Shown: in pieces, positions 26,255-37,488 of the stretch
How positions within the stretch are numbered: the stretch's first letter is position 1
How the letters are laid out: every line of letters starts with the position of its first letter
Assembly: GCA_024644595.1 (NCBI GenBank)
Contig: JAHEHL010000004.1
Span: 139,224 to 203,223, forward strand
Direction of reading: 5' to 3'
Origin: Porticoccaceae bacterium
GTDB taxonomy: Bacteria; Pseudomonadota; Gammaproteobacteria; Pseudomonadales; Porticoccaceae
DNA length: 64,000 nucleotides
Notes under the pieces: generated by a model
What the model saw: the letters and a program-made list of their open reading frames with translations, nothing else
The model's database searches: none
What the model was told of the DNA's origin: nothing
Program-made: the position numbers and the translations under genes

Positions 26255-27541
26255 CTAAGCGTCTTCACCAGCGGCTTTCTGCTCGTTTTGCTCATAAACC
26301 AGCAACGGCTCATTTTCACCATTTATCACGGCCGCATCGACCACCACTTTAACAACACTGGTTTCCGATGGAATACGATACATGGTATCGAGCAGTACAG
26401 TTTCAAGGATTGACCGCAGACCGCGCGCCCCGGTTTTTCGCTCGATGGCTTTATCAGCAATAGCATCCAATGCATCGCGACGTAGATCAAGCTCAACACC
26501 TTCCATTGCAAACAGCGACTGGTACTGCTTGAACAGCGCATTTTTAGGCTCGACCAATATATTGACTAACGCCTCTCGATCCAGCTCCTGAAGTGTCGCC
26601 ACGACAGGCAAGCGGCCAATAAACTCCGGTATCAAACCATAGCCAATCAGGTCACTCGGCTGAACGTCGAGTAGCGTGTCGCCAATTGATTTTTGACTGT
26701 CTTTGCTGTTGACCTCGGCCTTGAAGCCAATGCCGCCTTTCTCTGAGCGATCTCTGATTACTTTCTCTAAACCAGCAAACGCACCGCCACAGACAAACAG
26801 AATATTAGATGTATCAACCTGAAGGAATTCCTGCTGCGGATGCTTGCGCCCCCCCTGAGGAGGCACCGAGGCCACCGTTCCTTCAATCAGCTTTAGCAAA
26901 GCCTGCTGTACGCCTTCACCGGACACATCACGGGTAATTGAAGGGTTATCTGATTTACGTGAGATCTTGTCAATTTCATCGATATAAACAATGCCGCGTT
27001 GCGCCTTGTCGACATCGTAATCGCATTTCTGCAACAGCTTTTGGATAATGTTTTCAACATCTTCACCAACGTAACCGGCTTCTGTCAGCGTGGTTGCATC
27101 GGCAATGGTAAAGGGAACATCGAGCATACGCGCCAGCGTTTCAGCCAGCAGTGTCTTACCGCTACCTGTCGGTCCAATCAACAAAATGTTGCTCTTGCCC
27201 AACTCTACATCTGACCCTGCTACGCCAGAATCTTTCACCTGGAGACGCTTGTAGTGATTGTACACAGCAACAGAGAGAATACGTTTGGCACGCTCCTGAC
27301 CGATTACGTAGGCGTCGAGGTTGCCTTTGATGTCTGCAGGAACAGGCAGCTCATCACTGCTGTCACTTGACTCTGCGACAACCGCCTCCTCAGAGATAAT
27401 ATCGTTGCACAGATCAACGCACTCGTCGCAGATATAGACCGAAGGGCCTGCGATTAGGCGTCGCACTTCGTTTTGATTCTTGCCGCAGAATGAGCAGTAG
27501 AGAAGCTTTCCGCCTTCCCCTAAAGTGTCATCATCGCTCAT
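26255..27541 (-). CDS. clpX: ClpXP protease ATP-binding subunit ClpX
   Basis: ClpX is the AAA+ unfoldase that feeds substrates such as ssrA-tagged proteins to ClpP. The 428-residue protein has the N-terminal zinc-binding domain with four cysteines (CSFCGKNQ and CDECVDLC), Walker [10 protein letters not shown], Walker [11 protein letters not shown], the GYVGEDVE pore loop, the IGF-type loop for ClpP docking in the GGIGFKAEV segment, and sensor 2 GARGLRSI near the C-terminus. Length is standard. It is 88 bp downstream of clpP on the same strand; a terminator follows. Confidence 0.97.
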   Translation of the reverse strand: MSDDDTLGEGGKLLYCSFCGKNQNEVRRLIAGPSVYICDECVDLCNDIISEEAVVAESSDSSDELPVPADIKGNLDAYVIGQERAKRILSVAVYNHYKRLQVKDSGVAGSDVELGKSNILLIGPTGSGKTLLAETLARMLDVPFTIADATTLTEAGYVGEDVENIIQKLLQKCDYDVDKAQRGIVYIDEIDKISRKSDNPSITRDVSGEGVQQALLKLIEGTVASVPPQGGRKHPQQEFLQVDTSNILFVCGGAFAGLEKVIRDRSEKGGIGFKAEVNSKDSQKSIGDTLLDVQPSDLIGYGLIPEFIGRLPVVATLQELDREALVNILVEPKNALFKQYQSLFAMEGVELDLRRDALDAIADKAIERKTGARGLRSILETVLLDTMYRIPSETSVVKVVVDAAVINGENEPLLVYEQNEQKAAGEDA

Positions 27542-27629
27542 TTTAAACCTCCGATGAAAAAGACAAAACCGATATAAAACAGTCAGTTGCAGTCAATAAT
27601 TATTGCGTTAAGAGAGAAGACTAGCCGCT

Positions 27630-28262
27630 CTACCCACGTTTGTCCAGCACATCGTCAATCAGACCGTATGCCTTGGATTCCTCCGCACTCATAAAATTAT
27701 CACGCTCGGTATCTGCCGTGACTTTCTCTACCGGCTGCCCGGTGTGCTTGGCCATCAGATCATTGAGGCGCGCTTTGATTTTGAGGATTTCCTGTGACTG
27801 GATATGAATATCAGTCGCCTGACCCTGAGCACCGCCACTTGGCTGATGAATCATGGTTCGTGAATTCGGCAGGCAATAGCGTTTTCCCTCTGCACCTGCG
27901 GCAAGTAGAAAGGCGCCCATGCTTGCTGCCTGACCTATGCACATGGTACTCACGTCGGGCTTGATAAACTGCATGGTGTCGTAGATAGACAGACCTGCGG
28001 TCACCGAGCCACCGGGCGAATTGATATAAAGGTGGATATCTTTATCCGGGTTTTCAGACTCAAGAAACAGCATCTGGGCAACGATCAGGTTAGCCATATG
28101 GTCTTCGACCTGACCGACGAGAAAGATCACACGCTCTTTTAACAGCCGAGAATAAATATCATAAGCTCTCTCGCCGCGAGAGCTCTGCTCTACAACCATT
28201 GGCACCAGGCCACTGGCCTGAGGATCTTGCATTTCACCGGCCTTTACTTGCTGAAAATTCAT
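27630..28262 (-). CDS. clpP: ATP-dependent Clp protease proteolytic subunit
   Basis: ClpP is the tetradecameric serine peptidase partner of ClpX and ClpA. The 210-residue protein has the catalytic triad in its usual contexts: Ser in [13 protein letters not shown], His in [11 protein letters not shown] and Asp in [11 protein letters not shown] short propeptide-like N-terminus precedes [25 protein letters not shown] sits before the ATG. It is part of the tig-clpP-clpX series. Confidence 0.97.
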   Translation of the reverse strand: MNFQQVKAGEMQDPQASGLVPMVVEQSSRGERAYDIYSRLLKERVIFLVGQVEDHMANLIVAQMLFLESENPDKDIHLYINSPGGSVTAGLSIYDTMQFIKPDVSTMCIGQAASMGAFLLAAGAEGKRYCLPNSRTMIHQPSGGAQGQATDIHIQSQEILKIKARLNDLMAKHTGQPVEKVTADTERDNFMSAEESKAYGLIDDVLDKRG

Positions 28263-28409
28263 TGCTTCCTCGCTATTTCCGTTGATGCTTCTGCATATGA
28301 TGGTGCTTTGACGACACAGTCACGGCACTCACGCTACCTTACCACTATACGCAATAAGTCGGGCAACCAGATTCCGGCACCCGACTTGTAGCTGAATCTA
28401 GCCTGCCGT

Positions 28410-29732
28410 CTAAGCGTCGGCAGCACTTGGTTCCGGATCAGGCTTCACCGCTTCTTCATAAGAGCACGCTTCATCGGACACTTTCGCCTTAGACAAAACC
28501 AACTCAGTCACTTGATCTTCGAGCACTACACCCTCAACAGAACTAAGCAATTCTGTCTGGCTGTAATAGTAGTCGACAACTTCTTTTGGCTGCTCATAGG
28601 TCGAGGCAATCTCATTAATTCTCTCGCGCACACTCTCTTCATCGGGAGTAAGCTCTTCGACTTTAACAATCTCTGAAACAATTACGCCCAGCGCCGCACG
28701 ACGTTGCGCTTTATCGCGGAACATATCGTCTGGAAGCATATTGAGATCAAACTGCTGGCCACCACCAAACTGCTGAACCATCTGCTGCTTGAGCTGGAGA
28801 ATTTCGTTGTCGACCAGTGCCGCAGGCAACTCAACCTTATTCAGATCAAACAGCTGACTCATTACACGGTTCTTAACCTTGTTGCGAATAGCATTGCGTA
28901 ACTCACGCTCCATATTATTGCGCACATCTTCACGGAACTTGTCTTCGCCGCCCTCACTGACGCCGTAAAGCTTGAAGAATTCGTCATCCATCTCTGGCAA
29001 AGTCTTTGAGGAGACTGAATTAACCTTAACCGCGAACTCAACTTTTGCGCCCTTAAGCTCTTCTGCGTGGTAGTCCTTTGGGAACTTGAGCTTGAGAACC
29101 TTTTCATCACCAGCGCTGACACCCAATAGGCCATCTTCAAAGCCAGGAATCATGCTATTAGATCCCAGCACCAAGTCCTGGCCCTCAGCCTTGCCGCCAG
29201 CAAATTCTTCGCCACCTTTGGTACCAACAAAGTCGATATTAACCTGATCACCCTCTTCGGCAGGCTTATCGGAGGCTTCAAAGCTCGCCTGCTGATTGCG
29301 CAGCACATCGATCATTTTGGCGACATCGTCGTCATTTAATTCGGTTACAGGACGCGAGATGGAGACTTTACTCAGATCCGCCAGAGTCACTTCAGGATAG
29401 ACCTCAAACACCGCCAGATATTCCAAATCCTGGCCTTCAGAGTCTTTGATCTCATCAATACGAGGCTGCCCTACCGGACGCAATTTCTCCTGAGAGATGG
29501 CTTCATAAAACGTCGAATTGACAATCTCACCAATCACTTCCTGACGCACGCCTTTGCCAAACTGCTGCTTGACAACTTTCAGTGGCACTTTGCCTTTGCG
29601 AAAACCCTTAATGCTAACGGTTTTGGTGGCTTTCTGAAGACGCTCGGTGACTTCATTCTCAATACGGTCGGCAGGGACACCAATCTTGAGCTGTCGCTCA
29701 AGGCCAGTGCTGGACTCGATGGAAACCTGCAT
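28410..29732 (-). CDS. tig: Trigger factor
   Basis: Trigger factor is the ribosome-associated chaperone and prolyl isomerase. The 440-residue protein has the ribosome-binding N-terminal domain with the signature G-F-R-K-G-K-V-P (about 43-50), the FKBP-type isomerase domain at about 155-245 (EEGDQVNIDFVGTKGGEEF), and the helical C-terminal chaperone arms. Length is usual (E. coli 432). TGAGGAAA precedes the ATG. It lies directly downstream of tRNA-Leu(TAG), a long-conserved arrangement. Confidence 0.96.
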   Translation of the reverse strand: MQVSIESSTGLERQLKIGVPADRIENEVTERLQKATKTVSIKGFRKGKVPLKVVKQQFGKGVRQEVIGEIVNSTFYEAISQEKLRPVGQPRIDEIKDSEGQDLEYLAVFEVYPEVTLADLSKVSISRPVTELNDDDVAKMIDVLRNQQASFEASDKPAEEGDQVNIDFVGTKGGEEFAGGKAEGQDLVLGSNSMIPGFEDGLLGVSAGDEKVLKLKFPKDYHAEELKGAKVEFAVKVNSVSSKTLPEMDDEFFKLYGVSEGGEDKFREDVRNNMERELRNAIRNKVKNRVMSQLFDLNKVELPAALVDNEILQLKQQMVQQFGGGQQFDLNMLPDDMFRDKAQRRAALGVIVSEIVKVEELTPDEESVRERINEIASTYEQPKEVVDYYYSQTELLSSVEGVVLEDQVTELVLSKAKVSDEACSYEEAVKPDPEPSAADA

Positions 29733-29763
29733 GGATTTTCCTCACGATGATACTGGGTAAATT

Positions 29764-30212
<449 letters not shown>

Positions 30213-31181
30213 TTATTTCAATGTGCAGGCAGCGGTTTTCTTCTCAGACGCCTTGTCACACTTGGAACCTTCTTTTTTACACGATTTTTCCATCTTTTGG
30301 ATCGCGCTCTTACATGATTTGATCATCTTATCAGCTGATTTCTGTGCTTTCTTTGACAATCGGTTAGCAACATCTCCAGGACTGAGACTGCCACTTTGCA
30401 AGACAATTTTAGCGATCGAAAACTTGGGACGCAGCTTGGTGACCTTGATCACTGCGCGCAACTCTTCTTCTGCACCAATAATTTCACCTGTATCCGGATC
30501 CTCAAAACCCTCACCCAAAGAAACTACTTTCAGCACTTCGCCGTTGTTCAAAAAACCTTCACCGTAGTTCAGGTAGACCTCCTCAGAGGACACTTTCGCT
30601 AACTTTACCGGAAACAGATTCTGAGTCAGTTTCTCGGCAAGGTCACGTGCAGTGCTAGCAGTCAGATTATCGAATGCAGATATACCAATTCCTCGACAAG
30701 GATCAGACTCTGCATCGGCAGTATTCACTTGATCATCCTGCTGCAAGGTCTCACTCAGACGAATTTCGCCTGTGGTCACATCCACTACACGAATATCAAT
30801 GCCTAACACAGCTTCACAGGCACTCATAATGAAGAGATTTTTTGCCTCGAGACCGAGTTGAGTCACCCGTCCATAGATCAGATAATCAACCCCATCGAAT
30901 CCACCCATTTGACCAGACCCATTGACCAACCCGTCTGCGCCCATACCCTGCTCCGCCAGCAGCTGGTCAAGACGTCCACGCTCCATCAAGGAAAACTTCT
31001 GGGTTTTCGATAATGCAGTCTCAATCGCAGTCTGAATATTGCGCGTATCATAGTTGTTGAACGAACTTTCAAAGGTTCCCACAGCAACGATTGGCTTACT
31101 ACTCTGAGCCAGAGCCCAAGTTGAACTCAAGGCGAGACACATCCCCAAAACGACTTTCATACCTGTAATTATATTGTTCAT
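30213..31181 (-). CDS. CsgG-family protein with a Cys/Lys-rich C-terminal tail
   Basis: This 322-residue exported protein is of the CsgG/curli-assembly-like family. A Sec signal peptide spans about residues 1-25 (ending STWALAQ), with no lipobox. The CsgG core follows: a basic residue-flanked SLMERGRLDQLLAEQG, then GVDYLIYGRVTQLG, then GIDIRVVDVTTGEIRLSETLQ, and LAEKLTQNLFPVKLAKV. The last 40 residues are very lysine-rich with four cysteines (SCK, SCKK, KCDK, AACTLK), not part of CsgG. AAGGAT precedes ATG 31181; an internal ATG at 31160 is less likely. It is 13 bp downstream of a homologous gene, so the two form an operon. True CsgG is a lipoprotein pore for curli; no csgA, B, E or F genes are here, so curli export is not supported. 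Confidence 0.82.
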   Translation of the reverse strand: MNNIITGMKVVLGMCLALSSTWALAQSSKPIVAVGTFESSFNNYDTRNIQTAIETALSKTQKFSLMERGRLDQLLAEQGMGADGLVNGSGQMGGFDGVDYLIYGRVTQLGLEAKNLFIMSACEAVLGIDIRVVDVTTGEIRLSETLQQDDQVNTADAESDPCRGIGISAFDNLTASTARDLAEKLTQNLFPVKLAKVSSEEVYLNYGEGFLNNGEVLKVVSLGEGFEDPDTGEIIGAEEELRAVIKVTKLRPKFSIAKIVLQSGSLSPGDVANRLSKKAQKSADKMIKSCKSAIQKMEKSCKKEGSKCDKASEKKTAACTLK

Positions 31182-31194
31182 TTTTTATCCTTTA

Positions 31195-32124
31195 TTAAAT
31201 TTTACGGCCACGTTTCTGACCAGGTGTACCATTTGATGAGCTATTCTCAGATGCTTTGGTTTTGATTCTGATCAGGCTGCCCTTTGACGGTGGGTTGCCA
31301 GACCGCAACTTCGCCTTACTAAACTTGGCGGTCACCTGAGTCACTTCCAATTCACCCTCAAACTCTTCCTCTGCTCCTAAATTGATGCCAGTGGCTTCAT
31401 CAATCAACTCTTCGCCTGGTCTGTAGGCATTGACTATATCGCCCTGATCCAAGATCGCGCTGCCGTAGTTGAGATAGATAATGTCTCCGCCCTTGACTAC
31501 TTCTATTGGAAAAATACTGGTTGCAATTAATGCAGCAACCTTCTTCGCCGCAATACGTTGAATATCGGAGAGCGGGTCAGCCGCGCCATTTACCGAAGCA
31601 TAGGAGCCTGTCGCCATACCGCCTGCCGACTTGTGCTCAACGGAAACAGTCTCAGCTTTGCGCACTTCACCCGTGGAGGCATCCACCACCTTGATATCGG
31701 CGCTAAACTCAGTAATCAATGACGCTGTCGAAAAATTGCCTGTGGCCATAGCCTTTTTACGCTGACCAAGCTTGGTAATAGCACCGTAAACCAGATAATC
31801 AACGCCACTGACATTAAATCCGCCACCGGCTGTCTGCCCGTCACCAAATTCATTGTTCAGCCCCTGCTCGCCCAAAATTTCATCGACCCGGTTACGCTCG
31901 ATAATTTTGAAGCGTCCGACCTGAGCCATCTGTGTCTCAAGCATGGTCTGAAAATTATCCTGCTTGGCGTTCACCCGTGAACCACGATAACTATCATTGA
32001 CCGGAGCCTTGATCTTTGTGATGCCAATTACCGGCAAATCTGGCTCTGCGATAGCGGCACCGCTAAAAGCGTACCCCGTCAAGCACAGCAACAGACTCAT
32101 CGCTTTAAAGATTTTCTTATACAT
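31195..32124 (-). CDS. CsgG-family protein (paralogue, first of the pair)
   Basis: This 309-residue exported protein is similar throughout to the product of the next gene. Signal peptide MYKKIFKAMSLLLCLTGYAF...AIAE (about 1-26) lacks a lipobox cysteine at the cleavage site. The shared core reads FKIIERNRVDEILGEQGL, SGVDYLVYGAITKLG, SADIKVVDASTGEVRKAETV and VAALIATSIFPIEVVK. The C-terminus (about 265-309) is basic and ends GTPGQKRGRKI, without the cysteines of its partner. GGGGGAG sits before the ATG. The pair probably arose by tandem duplication. Proteins of this family are periplasmic or outer-membrane proteins; the actual function here is unknown. Confidence 0.82.
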   Translation of the reverse strand: MYKKIFKAMSLLLCLTGYAFSGAAIAEPDLPVIGITKIKAPVNDSYRGSRVNAKQDNFQTMLETQMAQVGRFKIIERNRVDEILGEQGLNNEFGDGQTAGGGFNVSGVDYLVYGAITKLGQRKKAMATGNFSTASLITEFSADIKVVDASTGEVRKAETVSVEHKSAGGMATGSYASVNGAADPLSDIQRIAAKKVAALIATSIFPIEVVKGGDIIYLNYGSAILDQGDIVNAYRPGEELIDEATGINLGAEEEFEGELEVTQVTAKFSKAKLRSGNPPSKGSLIRIKTKASENSSSNGTPGQKRGRKI

Positions 32125-32155
32125 AGAGACTCCCCCGGGACATGAAATTTAATTG

Positions 32156-32395
32156 TTATTTATTGCTGCAAGCAGCCTTATATTTTTTCTTTTCGGCTTC
32201 AACTCTCGCTTTATTGATGTTCTCGCGGGACCTTAAACCATTCCATTCGACTGAGTCGGAAGCGAGCTCCCATGCGCAGATGCGCCTCAGATAAACAATC
32301 CTACACGACCTGATCAATATCGCCAACCCGTGGGTTGAAAGTTCTTTTCGCCCACGACGGCTCGGTTTTTCAAGCAACACCGTTCCGGCAATCAC
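32156..32395 (-). pseudogene. Possible decayed C-terminal piece of a third CsgG-type gene
   Basis: A 79-codon frame begins with GTG directly after an in-frame stop and has no ribosome-binding site. Its end, KARVEAEKKKYKAACSNK, resembles the KASEKKTAACTLK tail of the second CsgG-family protein. An internal LIRSCRIVYLRRIC loosely echoes MIKSCKSAIQKMEKSC, and the start IAGTVLL echoes IAKIVLQ. I read it tentatively as the remains of a third copy upstream of the pair. It could also be a chance frame. Confidence 0.3.
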
Positions 32396-32584
32396 CTACA
32401 GCCAGATGCAGATAAATTGATTGAGCATAAAAATATCCGAAGGGATACGATTTGTGAGTCACCTTGGACTATGCTGTAAAGCAAGTGCTTTGAACGGTAA
32501 AGAAGCTTAAGTGTGAGATATAAACCCCGAAGCACCAAAGGTCACTAAACAAACAAATGGATGATATAAAGAAGGAGTAGAAGG

Positions 32585-32845
32585 ATGAAAAAGCAAACAG
32601 TTTTGCCCGCTGCGATTCTAGCCACCTTTTTGGCAACCGTGGGATTGAGTGGATGCGACACCGGGAAACCAACCGATGAAGCCGCAGCGTCGGCAGATGA
32701 GACCAGCCTCCCTGAGCAGGTTGAAGCTGTCGCAGAGGATGCGATGGATGCCGCAGAAGACGCTGCTAATGAAGCCGAGGAAACGGTTGATGAGGCTGTT
32801 AATAGTATCGATGAGATAATGGATGAGATGGATGATCAGGAGTAA
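32585..32845 (+). CDS. Small acidic lipoprotein
   Basis: This 86-residue protein has an excellent ribosome-binding site (GAAGGAGTAGAAGG before ATG). The lipoprotein signal peptide ends LSGC at residue 24, so mature Cys24 should be lipidated; D25 follows it, which in Enterobacteria favours inner-membrane retention. The mature part is strongly acidic and alanine-rich (VEAVAEDAMDAAEDAANEAEE...), predicted as a single amphipathic helix, perhaps a coiled coil. No known domain is recognised. It is a stand-alone gene: a bidirectional terminator follows, and neighbours on both sides face the other way. A stress-related or cell-envelope role is only a guess. Confidence 0.8.
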   Translation: MKKQTVLPAAILATFLATVGLSGCDTGKPTDEAAASADETSLPEQVEAVAEDAMDAAEDAANEAEETVDEAVNSIDEIMDEMDDQE

Positions 32846-32934
32846 CCTGTGGAGGGCTCAACTATCAATGCGGAATCTTGACCGACACTTTATTTAGCCC
32901 TCCAGTCACCCCTATGCAATTGTAATGTGCGCAT

Positions 32935-32966
32935 AAAAAACCCCGGAACTTAACCGGGGTTTTTTA
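32935..32966. terminator. Bidirectional rho-independent terminator
   Basis: AAAAAACCCCGG-aacttaa-CCGGGGTTTTTT gives a GC-rich core stem flanked by A and T runs on both sides. It can end the small lipoprotein gene (plus) and the VPLPA-CTERM gene (minus). Confidence 0.9.
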
Positions 32967-33069
32967 TTTACTGCTAACTATCCCAAGCCTAGCGATCAGA
33001 ACTTAGTCCAGACTGTGCACTTGGCTCTGGATTAGCTTCTGTGCAATTAGCACTCAGGGTAACGGACTC

Positions 33070-33720
33070 TCAAGCGGAAACCTTGCGACGGCGTAACCCA
33101 GCTAACCCGAACAATGCAGAACCAAACAGCCAAGCAGCTGCAGGAAGAGGCACTTCGTTAATACCAGCCACATACAACTCAGAAGTCGTTCCGGGACCCC
33201 ACTTATCAGCGGCCCAACCTGTTAACGTTCCGAAAACTTTGAGTGTTGTCAGATAGAAACCCAGGGTAATCTTGCCTGAAGCAACCACCAGGTCATCCCA
33301 TCCTCCGGTATCCGTCCATATTCGCACTGTTTCACCATCTGCGCTTACGTGAGGACCATTGATTCCCACATTGGCCACACCTTTTGCCGCGTCAAAGACA
33401 AACTCCAACACTTCACCAGCCTGGAGATTATCATCACTGGAAGGGTTGCACTTATTACTCGTCCCAGTTTGGAGCTGACTCGACAATTCACCACAAACAC
33501 CCATACCGGCGAGACTGCCAGAATCCAAATAGGCAGCGGCCTCTCGGCCATTTTTATAACCGTAGACATTGAGATCACCAAAGTTCAGCGGCTGCCCTCC
33601 CCGCTCATTTTCGTCACCATCAAAATCGTAGTCGTAGGTTGCTGCCATGGACAAACTGGCCGAGGACAGCAGCAAGACACCTGCCAAAAACTGCAGTAAT
33701 TTAACAGAACTAATCTTCAT
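33070..33720 (-). CDS. VPLPA-CTERM sorting-domain exported protein
   Basis: This 216-residue secreted protein has an N-terminal signal peptide (about 1-27, ending LSMAA) and a C-terminal sorting signal that begins VPLPAAAWLFGS, continues as a hydrophobic helix and ends GLRRRK. That tripartite tail is the VPLPA variant of PEP-CTERM, which exosortase-type enzymes process when the protein is anchored or released at the cell surface. The middle contains DFDGDENE and the cysteine pair C76/C90, but no domain I can name. TTAGGAG precedes the ATG. No exosortase or EPS genes are in the window. It is a single-gene unit between terminators. Confidence 0.85.
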   Translation of the reverse strand: MKISSVKLLQFLAGVLLLSSASLSMAATYDYDFDGDENERGGQPLNFGDLNVYGYKNGREAAAYLDSGSLAGMGVCGELSSQLQTGTSNKCNPSSDDNLQAGEVLEFVFDAAKGVANVGINGPHVSADGETVRIWTDTGGWDDLVVASGKITLGFYLTTLKVFGTLTGWAADKWGPGTTSELYVAGINEVPLPAAAWLFGSALFGLAGLRRRKVSA

Positions 33721-34030
33721 AACTTACTCCTAAATATCGTTTACAACTCCATAAATTACGTTTACTTCACATGACTACCCCAACTCCAGAAAACTTCGCA
33801 TTACATGCGTCTTGCATGCAGAGGTAAATGTGACCATGTTCACAAATCGAGATTAAACTTTGAAACTGCTTAACAGGCTTTGTAAAAGTAGTTCTCATTT
33901 TTAACAAAGTCAAAAAATTAGCGCGTTTGAAGGGCCTTATTTTTCAGCTCAGGCAGATTCTGATCAGGCGATTGCCTAGAGACACTTCAACAGACAGATA
34001 AATTTATTTTTTATATTATATTTCAATATC
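33721..34030. other. AT-rich intergenic region upstream of the VPLPA-CTERM gene
   Basis: These 310 bp hold no convincing gene. On the minus strand a TTGACT hexamer (33908-33913) with a poor TACTTT box 17 bp downstream could be the promoter of the VPLPA-CTERM gene. That would leave a leader of roughly 150 bp. The rest shows nothing I recognise. Confidence 0.4.
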
Positions 34031-34651
34031 TTAATTGGATTTATTAATAAATATTTTAATTGCGCAGCGAGACATATCTTCAATCTGCGCTGTGTCAGTA
34101 TAGATACCATCAATCAACAGTTTCGCCATCCCGTGCAGCGCCCCCCATATTACCTGAGAGGTGCGCAACGCATTATCACCACTGATCAATCCACACTCCT
34201 GCCAGCAGCGCACCATCTCTACCTGATGCTGGAAACAGGGGTATGCCACATTGCGCAGCTCTTCGGTGCTGTTCTGTTGTTTCCAGATACTGCGACCAAA
34301 CATCAATTCATACTCTTCGGGGCTATCAACCGCAAATTGAATATAGTCTTGCACAAAGCCTTCAAATTTCTCCTGCATGGTTTTGGAGGCGTCATCAAAA
34401 CTGTCGATGGCAGCTCGATACCGGCGACGGAAACCCTCGGCAGCAATCGCGCACAAAAGGTCATTTTTATCGGAGAAATGATGGTACGGAGCCGTGCGTG
34501 ACACTCCCGCCCTTTCAGCAAGCCGTCGCAGTGAGAGGTTTTCAATGCCCGCTTCGGCGATTAGCTGTTTTGCAGACACCAGCAGGGCCTGACGCAGATC
34601 ACCGTGATGGTAGCCTGGACGAACGCTTGAATTTGACGGAGGTGAACTCAT
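34031..34651 (-). CDS. TetR-family transcriptional regulator
   Basis: This 206-residue TetR-type repressor has the N-terminal helix-turn-helix from about residue 20 to 65: ALLVSAKQLIAEAGIENLSLRRLAERAGVSRTAPYHHF contains the recognition helix (split here by the family pattern GVSRTAPYHHFSDK). A C-terminal ligand-binding domain of the TetR_C_33-like type follows, containing GALHGMAKLLIDG. I start it at ATG 34651; the longer frame from TTG 34687 would run through the palindromic operator. It is divergent from the FadH-like reductase gene, its likely target. The ligand may be an acyl-CoA or a substrate of the reductase, which is inference. Confidence 0.88.
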   Translation of the reverse strand: MSSPPSNSSVRPGYHHGDLRQALLVSAKQLIAEAGIENLSLRRLAERAGVSRTAPYHHFSDKNDLLCAIAAEGFRRRYRAAIDSFDDASKTMQEKFEGFVQDYIQFAVDSPEEYELMFGRSIWKQQNSTEELRNVAYPCFQHQVEMVRCWQECGLISGDNALRTSQVIWGALHGMAKLLIDGIYTDTAQIEDMSRCAIKIFINKSN

Positions 34652-34674
34652 GGAAGGCAATGTAACAATACATC

Positions 34675-34687
34675 TTGACAGTGTCAA
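34675..34687. promoter_or_regulatory. Candidate TetR operator
   Basis: TTGACA-g-TGTCAA is a perfect 13-bp palindrome 24 bp upstream of the TetR start, in the region shared with the divergent FadH-like gene. Size and position fit a TetR-family autoregulatory operator. Confidence 0.6.
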
Positions 34688-34800
34688 AATGCCTCTTTAA
34701 CCTGTTTGCCGAGCTCTACATTAAATCAACCAAACTGAGGCTCAGTGCGTACAAAGTCTGCGGCACGTACAACACCTTCAGCGGCACAAAATAACAATAA

Positions 34801-36846
<2,046 letters not shown>

Positions 36847-36883
36847 GCCAAATCCAGCAAAAGCCTGGCGATTTGGTCAATAA

Positions 36884-36940
36884 CCCTTGCAACGCAAGGG
36901 CAGGCAACCGATCATGCGCGCTGTGATGCTCACGGCGCGC
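36884..36940. repeat. Two adjacent intergenic stem-loops
   Basis: CCCTTGC-aac-GCAAGGG (36884-36900) is followed by a longer hairpin at 36916-36940. Its arms GCGCGCTGTGA and TCACGGCGCGC pair over 11 positions with one G-U pair around a TGC loop. Neither has a T tail. They lie between the FadH-like gene and the flavin reductase gene and may slow transcription or stabilise mRNA. Confidence 0.6.
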
Positions 36941-36985
36941 GGATCATTAACCGTGCAGCCTTACCGATTATCTTAAAGAGTTAAT

Positions 36986-37465
36986 ATGCCTGACAACCAA
37001 AATCAAACCATCGAATTTCGTAATGCCCTTGGCAGCTTTGCCACCGGCGTCACCATTATCACCACAGAAGCCGGAGACGGCCGCATGGTTGGCATGACCG
37101 CCAATAGCTTTAACTCTGTCTCTCTGGACCCCGCATTGGTGCTCTGGAGCATTGGTCGCGACGCAAACTGCTTCGAAGATTTTATCTCGACCAAGTCATT
37201 TGCTATTCATGTGTTAGCCGCCGACCAAGAGGAGCTTTCCAACCGCTTTGCCAAAAGTGGGGCCGACAAATTTGCCGACCTTAACTGCACCAAAGGCGCC
37301 TCCGGGGCACCTATACTGCCCCACTACAGCGCCTGCTTTGACTGCGCTATTGAGCATCAATATGACGGTGGAGACCATGTAATTCTGGTTGGCAGAGTCC
37401 TCGACTTTAGCGACCGGGCGTTGGAACCCTTGCTGTTTTATCGTGGTAGATACAACCACTTGTAA
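36986..37465 (+). CDS. Flavin reductase family protein (HpaC-like)
   Basis: This 159-residue protein is of the flavin reductase-like family (FMN-binding split barrel), which supplies reduced flavin to two-component monooxygenases. The FRNALGSFATGVTIITT start, GMTANSFNSVSLDPALVLWSI core and late segment GGDHVILVGRVLDF, ending LLFYRGRY, are typical. AAGAGTT precedes the ATG. No partner oxygenase of the two-component type lies next to it. It is 139 bp after the FadH-like gene, past two hairpins, so co-transcription is uncertain. The gene converges on the isochorismatase-family gene with 23 bp between stops. Confidence 0.9.
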   Translation: MPDNQNQTIEFRNALGSFATGVTIITTEAGDGRMVGMTANSFNSVSLDPALVLWSIGRDANCFEDFISTKSFAIHVLAADQEELSNRFAKSGADKFADLNCTKGASGAPILPHYSACFDCAIEHQYDGGDHVILVGRVLDFSDRALEPLLFYRGRYNHL

Positions 37466-37488
37466 CGCTTAAACCCTTGCTTTTAAAT

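Noticed and set aside
30213-32124. Curli (csg) biogenesis operon
   Set aside because: Only CsgG-like genes are present; no CsgA/B/C/E/F-like sequence is nearby and the lipobox is missing.
37003-37459. Minus-strand frames opposite the flavin reductase gene
   Set aside because: They are antisense to a clearly recognisable flavin reductase and have no initiation signals.
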